DNA from: a virus
Strand: one strand, 5' to 3'
DNA: 55,720 bases
Virus record (IMG/VR): IMGVR_UViG_3300022685_000009
Location: 1-55,720 of that record
Made by a program: the position numbers and the translations under genes
The notes under the pieces: generated by a model
Database searches by the model: none
Seen by the model: only the letters and a program-made list of their open reading frames with translations
What the model was told of the DNA's origin: nothing
Shown: positions 33,729-41,158 of the stretch, piece by piece
Position numbering within the stretch: the stretch's first letter is position 1
How the letters are laid out: the number at the start of each line of letters is the position of its first letter

Positions 33729-35094
33729 AACTCTCTCCTGCGTGTGCCTCCCCAAAGACCGGCAAGTCCGGCCACCACTCCGGCGACCTACCGAAGATTT
33801 CTTCTGCCCGATCCAACACCGGCTGTTTGTCCACGTGGTCGGGCACCACGCAGACGCTCTCATCGTGGATGGACATGACCGTGCGACACGCCGGGTCGAA
33901 CTCAGCGGTCAGCGCCGTGTCCAGCTCCACCTGTTGTTCAAACACCACGTTGCGGGCGACCGCTTGGCAGATATTCTCAAATGCCTTGGCGCCCCAGATA
34001 CGCACGTCCTCCTTCGCGGAGCCTCGGCCACCAGCCCAGCGGGTGTAGCTCAGCTCACCGTCCTGTCGCCGTAGCTCGGGGTAGGTGATGGACAGCCCCG
34101 TCCTTGGCATCGTGAAGCCCGCGACGCCCTTCTCTACCGACGGGTTGGCATAGACGATCTCGTCCATCCACCAGCCCTCGGCTTCGCCACGCCTCAGCTT
34201 GTTCAAGATGTAGTCGATCTGCTTCCAGACCCGAACGATCTTGGGGAAGGTGCTACGGTAGAGCGCCACGATCCGCATGGCTTCCTCCGCTTCGATCTCC
34301 ACGCCCCAGTTAAACGATGCGTTCATGAACCCCTGCCAGCCGGTGCCGTACTGGAGCGAGAGCATGGCAATCTTGCCTATCAGTCGCTCAGATTCCGTGA
34401 CCTCGTCCTCGGTCTTTCCGTACAGGTGGGCAGCGAACAACCGGTATAGGTCGAAGTCAGGGTCGTGCATGCGCTCGACCACCTCCCACTCCCCGGCGAT
34501 GCACATGGCGATGCGCAGTTCGATGTTGCTGCTGTCCACGGCGAACATCCAGAAGTTATCCGGTGCGATCACCGCCTTCCTCAGCGGCGACTTGCGCCCC
34601 AGATTCTGCGGGTTGCCGCCGCCACCCATCCCGCCGCTCAACCGGTGGGTAGTCTTCGCTCCCGACAGGTTGAGATCGACGGGCCACGTGCCTCGGTTGG
34701 CCACGTCCAGATAAGACTGCGCCCTCGTTTCGTTGATGCTGGACTTCACTCGCAACCGGGCGGCAACCAGCTTGGCTACCTCCTCGTTCTCGTGTTCTTG
34801 CAGCGCCACGAAATCCCGGTCGGTCTTGCTGAAAGCGTACGTCTCCTTGCCCGTGGTAGGAGACACCTTCGTCGGTGGCTCCACACCCAGCCCTTTCAGC
34901 AGGGTGGCAAGTTGCGCGTTGCTGTTCAGCGCCTTCTTGTTGGCAGCGACGCAGCTCTCAATGGCTGCTTGCTTCTCGCTCTCTTCGATGGCGATCAGCT
35001 CACCTAGCGGGTTGGGGTCCAGCTCCAGCACGGGGTCGGTGAACATGCGGGTCACGATGTCCACGGTTCTCAGGTTGAAATCCAGACTGTTCAT
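33712..35094 (-). CDS. DNA polymerase, family A, polymerase domain only
   Basis: This 460-residue protein holds the family A polymerase palm and fingers: THRLSG...NPQNLGR, motif A VDSSNIELR (Asp187), motif B RLIGKIAMLSLQYG (Arg237, Lys241, Leu245, Tyr249) and motif C IHDE (about residues 409-411). The 3'-5' exonuclease domain is absent and is encoded by the gene upstream. In E. coli Pol I numbering the residue at 762 is Leu (Leu245 here), a known viral variant. Motif A has Ser where Tyr is usual. The ATG overlaps the exonuclease stop (ATGA), so the two are translationally coupled. Catalytic residues are complete. Confidence 0.93.
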   Translation of the reverse strand: MNSLDFNLRTVDIVTRMFTDPVLELDPNPLGELIAIEESEKQAAIESCVAANKKALNSNAQLATLLKGLGVEPPTKVSPTTGKETYAFSKTDRDFVALQEHENEEVAKLVAARLRVKSSINETRAQSYLDVANRGTWPVDLNLSGAKTTHRLSGGMGGGGNPQNLGRKSPLRKAVIAPDNFWMFAVDSSNIELRIAMCIAGEWEVVERMHDPDFDLYRLFAAHLYGKTEDEVTESERLIGKIAMLSLQYGTGWQGFMNASFNWGVEIEAEEAMRIVALYRSTFPKIVRVWKQIDYILNKLRRGEAEGWWMDEIVYANPSVEKGVAGFTMPRTGLSITYPELRRQDGELSYTRWAGGRGSAKEDVRIWGAKAFENICQAVARNVVFEQQVELDTALTAEFDPACRTVMSIHDESVCVVPDHVDKQPVLDRAEEIFGRSPEWWPDLPVFGEAHAGESYADCK

Positions 35095-35651
35095 GCCGCA
35101 GCCCTCCGTTGCATGCTCGTGTAGAAGATGTTGTAGAGCATATGCGTCTTGTCGCAGTCGCCGATGCAGTACACGCCCAGCTCGTGCGCCTCCTCTTTGG
35201 ACAGCCTACGCTTGCCCTCAACACTAAACAGGGCCGTTTGGTCTTTGATCTCGCCCGGCAGCAGCAGCTCGGTCAACGCTTTCAGCGAAGCGGAACGCAA
35301 GCTGTTCCCGTACAACATGTAGGCAAGGGAGCGGGTGCAGACCCAGCCCATCGGTCTTGTGTTGTAGTGGTGCGACAGCACCAGCCCGTCGAACTTGGCG
35401 TTGTGCGCCAGCATGACATGACCGGAGAAGTCCACCTTGTCGAAGAACGCTTTCACGTTCTTGGCTCCGTAAATCCACCTCGTCTGGTTGAACCCTTTCT
35501 TCACACCAACCCCGTGCGTCAGCCAGCGCGGGTGCCGTATGTACTCCTCGGTGTTCTGGTGGCTGAAACCCACCTTCTCCTTCTTGGAGAAGAAAGTTTC
35601 GAAGTCCACCGTTATCACCTTGTCGGGATGGAACATCTGCATGTCGCTCAT
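35091..35651 (-). CDS. DNA polymerase 3'-5' exonuclease (DEDD) subunit
   Basis: This 186-residue DnaQ/DEDD-type exonuclease has Exo I VDFETF (Asp16, Glu18), Exo II HNAKFD (Asn84 to Asp88) and Exo III YCIGD (Tyr161, Asp165). It matches the proofreading half of a family A polymerase and lies directly before the polymerase domain gene with a 4-base overlap, so the phage seems to use a two-gene polymerase. The upstream small gene overlaps its start. No frameshift is visible; the stop is clean. Confidence 0.92.
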   Translation of the reverse strand: MSDMQMFHPDKVITVDFETFFSKKEKVGFSHQNTEEYIRHPRWLTHGVGVKKGFNQTRWIYGAKNVKAFFDKVDFSGHVMLAHNAKFDGLVLSHHYNTRPMGWVCTRSLAYMLYGNSLRSASLKALTELLLPGEIKDQTALFSVEGKRRLSKEEAHELGVYCIGDCDKTHMLYNIFYTSMQRRAAA

Positions 35652-35980
35652 TGAAGCGTCTCCTCGCGGCGGCGAATGGCGGACTGCGTTTCGACAATCA
35701 AGTCTTCTAACCGCGCCTCGTTGAAGTGGTGCAGTACGTTCGCGCAGACTTGCTCGACAGGCGGGTGCTCAGTTGAGCCCGTTCCCAACGTGAAGGCAGC
35801 ACTCGCCACCGTTGCCTTCTTGTCGGCAGGGGTCTTGCAGTCTACCCAGTCTTCAGGCTTGTCTGGCCGGACAAAAGCAACCACGCTAAAAGCGTAGTGT
35901 CCGTTGGGGTCAAGCACCCCCGACTTGTCGTTTGCGGTTAGGTAATCCATCAACCGGATAAGAACCTCTTCTTCGCTCAT
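35648..35980 (-). CDS. Hypothetical protein
   Basis: This 110-residue protein has a helical N-terminus (EEEVLIRLMDYLTAND) followed by a mixed beta segment and an acidic helical end. No known family. It overlaps the exonuclease gene by 4 bases and the preceding secreted protein gene by 4 bases, so it belongs to the operon. It has a good Shine-Dalgarno site (GAGGAAG) upstream. Confidence 0.7.
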   Translation of the reverse strand: MSEEEVLIRLMDYLTANDKSGVLDPNGHYAFSVVAFVRPDKPEDWVDCKTPADKKATVASAAFTLGTGSTEHPPVEQVCANVLHHFNEARLEDLIVETQSAIRRREETLQ

Positions 35981-36222
35981 GACTTACTTCCTCTTTTGTA
36001 GCCGGCCTTGAAGCCTCTGTCGTAACCATCGTGGTAGCTGTCTTCCCCCAAGCGGGGCAGCGGAGCCAGCGGCGGGAACGGGGCGACGCAAAAGTCAGGG
36101 TCTCGACCAGCACCGGTGCACCAGCCTCGGTCCCACCCGTCTTCCCACCCGCTGGCGAATGTGGACGCCAGTGCGGTAGCGGCAACCAACACGGCGACAA
36201 GGAAAATTGATAGGCGTTTCAT
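35977..36222 (-). CDS. Small secreted protein
   Basis: This 81-residue protein starts with a clear signal peptide (MKRLSIFLVAVLVAATALA). The mature part is short, with GWEDGWDRGWCTG and YHDGYDRGFKAGYKRG repeats, two Cys and Pro-rich spacing. It is expected in the periplasm or exported. A secreted product inside the replication cassette is unusual. The role is unknown; superinfection exclusion or lysis-related functions cannot be decided. Confidence 0.7.
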   Translation of the reverse strand: MKRLSIFLVAVLVAATALASTFASGWEDGWDRGWCTGAGRDPDFCVAPFPPLAPLPRLGEDSYHDGYDRGFKAGYKRGSKS

Positions 36223-36425
36223 CGGTCGCGTACCTCCTTCAGGTAGCTTATAAACTCGTCTACCTCAGCCGTGGGGATAACGACGCGTTGCCCCCCTTGC
36301 GTAAGGACAAGACTGTCGCAAACCTCGTCAGACGCAGGCTGCCACTCAATCTCTACGTCGTCGAAAAAGCAGTCTTTGGCGCAAGCGCTACGGTCAAACC
36401 GCACAGTTAAATTTTTCAGGTACAT
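36219..36425 (-). CDS. Hypothetical protein
   Basis: This 68-residue protein is mostly beta-like (LVLTQGGQRVVIPTAEV) with a helical end; no family is recognised. It overlaps the secreted protein gene by 4 bases and starts at an ATG 12 bases after the HTH gene stop, with a GGGGACG site. Confidence 0.6.
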   Translation of the reverse strand: MYLKNLTVRFDRSACAKDCFFDDVEIEWQPASDEVCDSLVLTQGGQRVVIPTAEVDEFISYLKEVRDR

Positions 36426-36436
36426 AGTCGTCCCCT

Positions 36437-36925
36437 TTACTCGGATTCAGATTCAGGTTTGTAGTGGTCAGGGAACCACGGCCACTCCGCTTTCGCGGCG
36501 TCGCTTACCACCACGTCGCCAATAAACTCCGTCCGCTTGTACGGGACGTTGCAGTACGGCGCTTCGTGTGAGCGTATTCGCGATGCGGTGCTCTTGCTCA
36601 GGCCGGTACGATCCGCCGCGCTGACTCCGTTAACGCCTATCATCAACAGGTCGCGGACTTGGTTAATACGTAGCGGCGTGGCTGACTGGTACTTTTTTCG
36701 TCCGGTGATTGTCCGGCCCGCTCTCGGGTTTTCGTCGTGGGCGACCTTGAGCATGTGCTCCAGCAGCTTCTTGATCCCTAACAACGGGGGGCGATGGGAC
36801 GGGGCCAAAGCCTGCGGGTCTCTCAGCACTTGGGTGAGGGCGTTAACCTGCTTAGCAAGCAGGGCTACATCCAACTCACTGATCGTGACAGATGCAAGAT
36901 CAACATCTGGGGAATTAATAGCCAT
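36437..36925 (-). CDS. Helix-turn-helix protein, first gene of the replication operon
   Basis: This 162-residue protein has an HTH-like stretch at residues about 88-118 (INQVRDLLMIGVNGVSAADR, TGLSKSTASRIRSH) and a basic linker TGRKKYQ. Upstream is a strong promoter with a palindrome across its -10 box, so autoregulation is a natural guess. The family is not identified. It has an AGGAGA site 10 bases before the ATG. Confidence 0.75.
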   Translation of the reverse strand: MAINSPDVDLASVTISELDVALLAKQVNALTQVLRDPQALAPSHRPPLLGIKKLLEHMLKVAHDENPRAGRTITGRKKYQSATPLRINQVRDLLMIGVNGVSAADRTGLSKSTASRIRSHEAPYCNVPYKRTEFIGDVVVSDAAKAEWPWFPDHYKPESESE

Positions 36926-36950
36926 TGTTCAGTCTCCTGTAGTCTCGGTG

Positions 36951-36965
36951 CCTGTATAATACAGG
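36951..36965. promoter_or_regulatory. Operator-like palindrome overlapping the -10 box
   Basis: CCTGTATAATACAGG is a 15-bp perfect palindrome with a one-base centre, covering the -10 element of the leftward promoter at 36956-36984. A regulator could bind here, possibly the HTH protein encoded just downstream. Confidence 0.7.
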
Positions 36966-36984
36966 GTGTAAAGTTAAATATCAA
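36956..36984 (-). promoter_or_regulatory. Sigma70-type promoter for replication operon
   Basis: On the minus strand TTGATA and TATTAT are separated by 17 bases, about 30-60 bases upstream of the HTH gene start at 36925. The spacing is ideal and the site lies between the gene ending at 36981 and the HTH gene. Confidence 0.8.
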
Positions 36985-37364
36985 GCGGCTTTTACCGCCT
37001 TCGCTTGCCAGTTAGTCCAGACTTCCTTCCATTCCTCCTCGGCATGATGGAGTTTGATCCCTGCCACCGGGTCGACACCGATGTCAACGCATGAATCCCA
37101 GATCGCTGACAGCACGGTGGCAGGGTCGGAATGGAACCACTCCAGTCGTACTCGCTTGTCGCGCAGGGTGTAGTGCACGCGCCGCTCCAGTTTGCACAGC
37201 AAGTGCGGGTCGAACACCTGCATGTCGAACAGCACGGTGTGTTTGAACGGTGAGCCGGTGTCCCAGTCTCCGATGCGTTTGTAAACGCTACGGCTGGTCA
37301 TGCCCACCTTCAGGTATCGGCCCATGTTGGGCCCGTCCAATCCGACTACGTATAGGTTGCTCAT
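36981..37364 (-). CDS. T5orf172 / GIY-YIG-like protein
   Basis: This 127-residue protein resembles the T5orf172 domain, a member of the GIY-YIG nuclease superfamily. Visible are LYVVGLDGPNMGRYLKVGMT, SRSVYKRIGDWDTGSP and LERRVHYTLRDKRV. The start ATG has GGAGGC upstream and overlaps the previous stop by 4 bases. It may be a small DNA-binding or cleaving protein. Because the full GIY-YIG catalytic set is not obvious, activity is uncertain. The promoter of the next operon lies at its 3' end. Confidence 0.75.
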   Translation of the reverse strand: MSNLYVVGLDGPNMGRYLKVGMTSRSVYKRIGDWDTGSPFKHTVLFDMQVFDPHLLCKLERRVHYTLRDKRVRLEWFHSDPATVLSAIWDSCVDIGVDPVAGIKLHHAEEEWKEVWTNWQAKAVKAA

Positions 37365-37813
37365 GCTGCCTCCTCAAAAATGTCATCCCATGGCCCCCAG
37401 TGTTCACTGCGAACCATTTGCTTAAGGGTTTCTTCTGGGGTGTACCGACGCACTTCGTCGTGGTCGATCTCGCCCAGCTCGTAGTAGTACTGGCGGGGAA
37501 TGTTCACCGCCTGACCGTTGGAGTAGTCCACCATGACAGTCAGGTGATTCATCTTCTCGCCAAGATCGATCTCCACCCACGCATGGGTGTGGCGGCGTCC
37601 GTCTAGGGGCCGGGTCACGCTGCCGTGGACACACCTCACCGACTTGATGTCAGCGTCGTACTTCGCCACCAACTCGTCGTCAATGAGGGCGATGCCTTCG
37701 GACACACCGGGTTCACTCATCAGGAACAGGCGGTCGGCGAAAGCGCCGGCGATGCTTGCCGCCACCACGAAACAATTTCCGTTCGCTTTCTCAGTCGTTT
37801 TCTTCGGGTACAT
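37361..37813 (-). CDS. Transglutaminase/papain-like protein (putative Cys peptidase)
   Basis: This 150-residue protein has a putative Cys-His-Asp triad: Cys14 (GNCFVVAAS), His77 (HTHAWVEID) and Asp96 (MVDYSNG). The order and surroundings resemble transglutaminase-like and NlpC-like folds. No signal peptide is seen, so it may act in the cytoplasm. The triad is only by pattern. The neighbours are hypothetical genes, linked by overlaps of one to four bases. Confidence 0.6.
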   Translation of the reverse strand: MYPKKTTEKANGNCFVVAASIAGAFADRLFLMSEPGVSEGIALIDDELVAKYDADIKSVRCVHGSVTRPLDGRRHTHAWVEIDLGEKMNHLTVMVDYSNGQAVNIPRQYYYELGEIDHDEVRRYTPEETLKQMVRSEHWGPWDDIFEEAA

Positions 37814-38196
37814 CAGGTTGCCTCCTTGTTGGCGGTGTTGGGAACCAGCGCCTCGTAGTGCTGGCGTAGGGCGGTCTTGAGTTGTTGCGCTTCAAGAACG
37901 ATCTCGTCCAGCAGCGTAGTCACGCGCTCGTCACTCAGGTCATCGCACCGGTTCAGGGTGATGGCGTTGCTGGCCACGATGTACACCCGCACCTCGGAGC
38001 CGATAAAGTTTTCCACCATGGTGCGAAGCTTGATGCTTGCTACCAGCAGGTCGGTAACAAAGAGGCGCCAGTCCGTCTGCGCTTCGGGGTTACCGGCTTG
38101 CTGGGCGATGTCGGTCAGCAAGTACTGGATCGTGCCGTGTTCGTTCTTCAGGTTTCTCTCCGCTGCGAGATACAGCGATGCGGTTGTGTTGCTCAT
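37813..38196 (-). CDS. Hypothetical protein
   Basis: This 127-residue, mainly helical protein (DWRLFVTDLLVASIKLRTMVENF, then a C-terminal coiled helix) has no known family. Its ATG at 38196 follows AAGGAGAC and is preceded by one (imperfect) copy of the 13-bp palindrome and two long hairpins. Confidence 0.65.
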   Translation of the reverse strand: MSNTTASLYLAAERNLKNEHGTIQYLLTDIAQQAGNPEAQTDWRLFVTDLLVASIKLRTMVENFIGSEVRVYIVASNAITLNRCDDLSDERVTTLLDEIVLEAQQLKTALRQHYEALVPNTANKEAT

Positions 38197-38210
38197 GTCG
38201 TTGTCTCCTT

Positions 38211-38223
38211 GCTAGGTCTTAGC
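38211..38223. repeat. 13-bp palindrome copy 1 (one mismatch)
   Basis: GCTAGGTCTTAGC differs by one base from the family consensus GCTAAGNCTTAGC. It lies 15 bases before the gene starting at 38196. Confidence 0.75.
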
Positions 38224-38243
38224 AGTCTCGGTTGTGAAAGGCA

Positions 38244-38282
38244 GCCTCCCCACCCCGGCGAACCGGGGCATGGTGGGGAGGC
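38244..38282. promoter_or_regulatory. Long hairpin
   Basis: An 11-bp perfect outer stem (GCCTCCCCACC with GGTGGGGAGGC) contains an inner CCGG/CCGG helix. No T-run follows. It lies in the 198-base spacer between two leftward genes and may act as a processing or attenuation structure. Confidence 0.65.
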
Positions 38283-38329
38283 TTGGTTGCGGCTGCATCC
38301 ACGTAGGTACATGAACCTGATCATCAGGC

Positions 38330-38390
38330 GGGGGCGCCCTACGCTTTGCGGTATCGGCGGGCCGCACCGCCGATAGGAAAATGCGCCCCC
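38330..38390. promoter_or_regulatory. Nested hairpin after the VWA gene
   Basis: An 8-bp outer stem (GGGGGCGC with GCGCCCCC) encloses a 9-bp inner stem (TATCGGCGG with CCGCCGATA). It starts a few bases after the stop of the VWA gene. It may be the 3' end of that message, although no U-run is visible. Confidence 0.65.
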
Positions 38391-38394
38391 CTTT

Positions 38395-39900
38395 CTACAT
38401 CTTCTCCATCGGCAGGACGCAGGTCTTGCCCAGTCCCATGCGGTTGGCTTTGACGATGAACTTGTCGGTGCACCCCCACCCGTTGTTAACGAGCCCCCAC
38501 AGCAGGGGCTTCATGCCAAGGCGGGTGCGCCAAAAATCGTTGACCTCTCGCACCTCGTAATCGGACACGCCGCCGTCAGTCAGGTAGCTGATCACGGCAC
38601 AGTCGCTGTGCTCCTTGGCGATGCGTTCGAAGGCGGGCATGAAGTGGGTGCCACCTCCGCACTTGCGGCGGCGAGTGTCGATCGTGTCGCCGGGCTTGTA
38701 GCTGAACACACCCTCGGGGGGGATGTCATCGGAACACCAGATCACTACAGCCTCGTCGAACTGGACGCTGTCGAGTGCGTGCTGAAGCTCGGCGAGAGCG
38801 TAGCTGATAGCCTGTCCGCTCGTGCTTCCCGACGAGTCGATAACGAACACAATCTTTCCCAACTCCTTGCCAACCTTGCCGGGTCGGATCGGTTGGTTAC
38901 GAGCCACGCTGCGACGTGACCTACGGGAGTAGCTGAAGCTGGTCGGGCCGTTGGACTCAGCGTAGCGGCTGAGCTGCTGCCGCCAGCCGAAGGTGGCTCG
39001 ATACTGCGAGCGTTCGATCTCGCGGATGAACGGGTCAGGCTCGCCACGCCCCTCGCTGATGCCACGCATCGGCTGTGTCATGCGCTCAGCGTTGTGCGAC
39101 TTGGCGGCGTTGTCCAGCTCCATCTCCTGAATCTCCTGCTCGCTGGGCACGTTGTCGATGTCGCCGGCGTACTCGTCCGGCAGCATGATGTCGTCACCGG
39201 CGCCAGCTTGGGCGTCATCGGGGGCGTCGCCCTCGTCGTCACCTGCTCCGCCTGCCCCGCCTGCGTCGTCGTCGTCGGTGTTACCGTCGTCGTTCGTCGC
39301 CTGCTTGTCGGCAGGGTCGTCGCTCGTGTCCGGCTCGTCGGCAGGGGGTGAGCCTGCGCCGGCACTGTCGTCACCTGCGCTGGTCTGCTCGCTGTCTTCG
39401 GGCGCACCGGCGCCGGGGTTACTCGGCGGCTGAAAGGCGGAGGGGTTTTTAAGCAGCTCGTTGGCGATGGACTCGGTGGTGTGACTCATCGGGTTGCACC
39501 GGGGGTCGTACAGCCAGCCATCCATGAGCGGCAAGCCCCACTCGTGCTTGATGATCCAGTTGATGAAGTAGTCCTGCGCTCGGTTGAAAACGTCCAGCAG
39601 TTCTTTGCGAGGCACGTCGGGGTGCAGCTTCGCCCACCGTTCGAAGCGGGGGAAGAAGTTAAGGAACTTGTGGTAAACCTCATGCACCAGAGCTGACATG
39701 CACAGCTCGACGCTGGCAGCCGCGAAGTAACTCGGGGCGTACCAAATCTTGCGGACGCAGTCGGTAGCAGCGGTGCGCACCGACTCGCGTGCCACGATCT
39801 GCATTTGCATCAGGTACATGGCGATGGTGACGAAGCGCACTTCCGTTTGCATGCGGTACACCGCACGTTGAAAGTTGCTGACTTCAGGTTCGTTGTTCAT
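38395..39900 (-). CDS. Metallopeptidase-like plus VWA domain protein
   Basis: This 501-residue protein has an N-terminal predicted metallopeptidase helix HEVYH (residues 73-77, matching HExxH) within a region typical of VWA-like metallopeptidases (DUF2201-type). A 120-residue acidic Asp/Ala/Gly linker follows, then a C-terminal von Willebrand A domain with MIDAS motif FVIDSSGSTSG (about residues 349-359). It is the likely partner of the MoxR-type ATPase encoded two genes upstream, as in MoxR-VWA chaperone systems. Its start has a GGAGATC site. Function in phage biology is unknown. Confidence 0.85.
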   Translation of the reverse strand: MNNEPEVSNFQRAVYRMQTEVRFVTIAMYLMQMQIVARESVRTAATDCVRKIWYAPSYFAAASVELCMSALVHEVYHKFLNFFPRFERWAKLHPDVPRKELLDVFNRAQDYFINWIIKHEWGLPLMDGWLYDPRCNPMSHTTESIANELLKNPSAFQPPSNPGAGAPEDSEQTSAGDDSAGAGSPPADEPDTSDDPADKQATNDDGNTDDDDAGGAGGAGDDEGDAPDDAQAGAGDDIMLPDEYAGDIDNVPSEQEIQEMELDNAAKSHNAERMTQPMRGISEGRGEPDPFIREIERSQYRATFGWRQQLSRYAESNGPTSFSYSRRSRRSVARNQPIRPGKVGKELGKIVFVIDSSGSTSGQAISYALAELQHALDSVQFDEAVVIWCSDDIPPEGVFSYKPGDTIDTRRRKCGGGTHFMPAFERIAKEHSDCAVISYLTDGGVSDYEVREVNDFWRTRLGMKPLLWGLVNNGWGCTDKFIVKANRMGLGKTCVLPMEKM

Positions 39901-39918
39901 GTCGATCTCCTAGTTGCT

Positions 39919-39939
39919 GCCGCCTCGGTGTGAGGCGGC
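39919..39939. promoter_or_regulatory. GC hairpin between VWA gene and its upstream neighbour
   Basis: GCCGCCTC and GAGGCGGC flank a 5-base GGTGT loop. The inner 19 bases are identical to those of a hairpin at 45909-45927. It precedes the VWA gene and lacks a T-run. Confidence 0.65.
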
Positions 39940-39959
39940 ATGTTCGTTGACAACCTGCT

Positions 39960-39972
39960 GCTAAGGTTTAGC
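39960..39972. repeat. 13-bp palindrome copy 2 (one mismatch)
   Basis: GCTAAGGTTTAGC is one base away from the consensus. It lies 2 bases beyond the stop of the gene ending at 39975. Confidence 0.75.
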
Positions 39973-39974
39973 AA

Positions 39975-41114
39975 TCAGGCAAAGGAAAGCAGTTCGTCGG
40001 CGCCGTTGCCAAGCTGGCTCTCCAACTCCTTGCGGGCCTCGGCTGCGCCGCTACGGGATACGTTCTGCCCGGCCTCCATGCGGGTGGCAAGCTGGCCGAT
40101 GTTCTTCGCCAGCGAATCGCGGAGCTGCTCATTCTTCTTGAGCGTGTCGATGTCCACACCGTTGGTGATGGCGAGTGCCTCGGTGGCGTTGCGGGTCAGC
40201 GCACTGTCGCCGGTGACCTCGCCGATAGCTTGCGCCTGCTCAGCCTGCGCTCGTAGGTTGTCGATCAGCTTGGGGTTCAGCGGCACCTTGCGCTGGGACT
40301 TGCGCTTGCCCGTGGTGTTGTTCATCTTCTGCACCGTCTCAGCATCGCTTGCCAGCATGGCGGCAGTGAACGTGAGCGTGTTGGTGAACACAACGCTGAA
40401 GTTCTCCCAGCCCTTGAGCAGGTGGTCCTGCACCCACTTGAGCGTGTTCGCCTTGGCTTGCGCAGCGATGTCGTTGCGGGCCACGTCATCCATGTTGATG
40501 CGGATGTCGGTGGCCGGGAACTCGATGTACTCCAGCTCGATCGACCAGCGGTTCGACCACTCTTCGAAGTCTGGCCACAGTTCAGGGTCGAACATGGTGT
40601 TCAGCTCCAGCTCGGTGTCACGGCGCAGCTCACCCCACGCTTTCTCCAGCGCCTCCTTGCCCTCCTGCTGTGCGGTGCGGCATCGATCCACCGCCATCTC
40701 CAGCGCAGCGAGGCGGCGGCGTAGCACCACTGTCCACGTGCCATCCCACTTCGACAGTCCGAAGTTGGCGTTGCTCTCGTTGGCGGCGTGACCGCCGGCA
40801 TTCTCGGCCTTGCCCACAGTGAGCAGCTCACGGGCGGCATGCATCGGTGCGGACACCGGCGTCACGGCGCCGTTGGCGAACAGCTTATTTTTCACCGTCG
40901 CCCACTGCTCGTTGGCGTTGTGGCGGGAGGCAAGTGCGTTCCTCTCCGCCTTGTTGGCAACGGTGGTCGGTGCACGGGTGGCCACGATGCGGGCCAGCAC
41001 ACAGCCGTCGGCGATCTTCTGCACACGGGTGCCGCCGCCAATGGCTTCGCGGATGTCAGCGTCGCTGATCTCGCCGGTGCGGATCATTTCAAGTACGTCG
41101 TCTCGGTTACTCAT
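39975..41114 (-). CDS. Middle protein of MoxR/VWA module, unknown
   Basis: This 379-residue, mainly helical and acidic protein lies between the MoxR-like ATPase and the VWA gene. The N-terminus (EMIRTGEISDADIREAIGGG) and the C-terminal coiled helices (NPKLIDNLRAQAEQAQAIG) show no known domain. Position suggests a substrate or adaptor for the ATPase/VWA pair. It has a weak GAGGAATGA site before the ATG. Confidence 0.75.
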   Translation of the reverse strand: MSNRDDVLEMIRTGEISDADIREAIGGGTRVQKIADGCVLARIVATRAPTTVANKAERNALASRHNANEQWATVKNKLFANGAVTPVSAPMHAARELLTVGKAENAGGHAANESNANFGLSKWDGTWTVVLRRRLAALEMAVDRCRTAQQEGKEALEKAWGELRRDTELELNTMFDPELWPDFEEWSNRWSIELEYIEFPATDIRINMDDVARNDIAAQAKANTLKWVQDHLLKGWENFSVVFTNTLTFTAAMLASDAETVQKMNNTTGKRKSQRKVPLNPKLIDNLRAQAEQAQAIGEVTGDSALTRNATEALAITNGVDIDTLKKNEQLRDSLAKNIGQLATRMEAGQNVSRSGAAEARKELESQLGNGADELLSFA

Positions 41115-41142
41115 GTCTCATTCCTCTCGGTTGGGTTGGGTT

Positions 41143-41155
41143 GCTAAGACTTAGC
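41143..41155. repeat. 13-bp palindrome copy 3
   Basis: GCTAAGACTTAGC, exact. It lies between the stop of the ATPase gene (41159) and the start of the middle gene (41114). Confidence 0.9.
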
Positions 41156-41158
41156 AGG

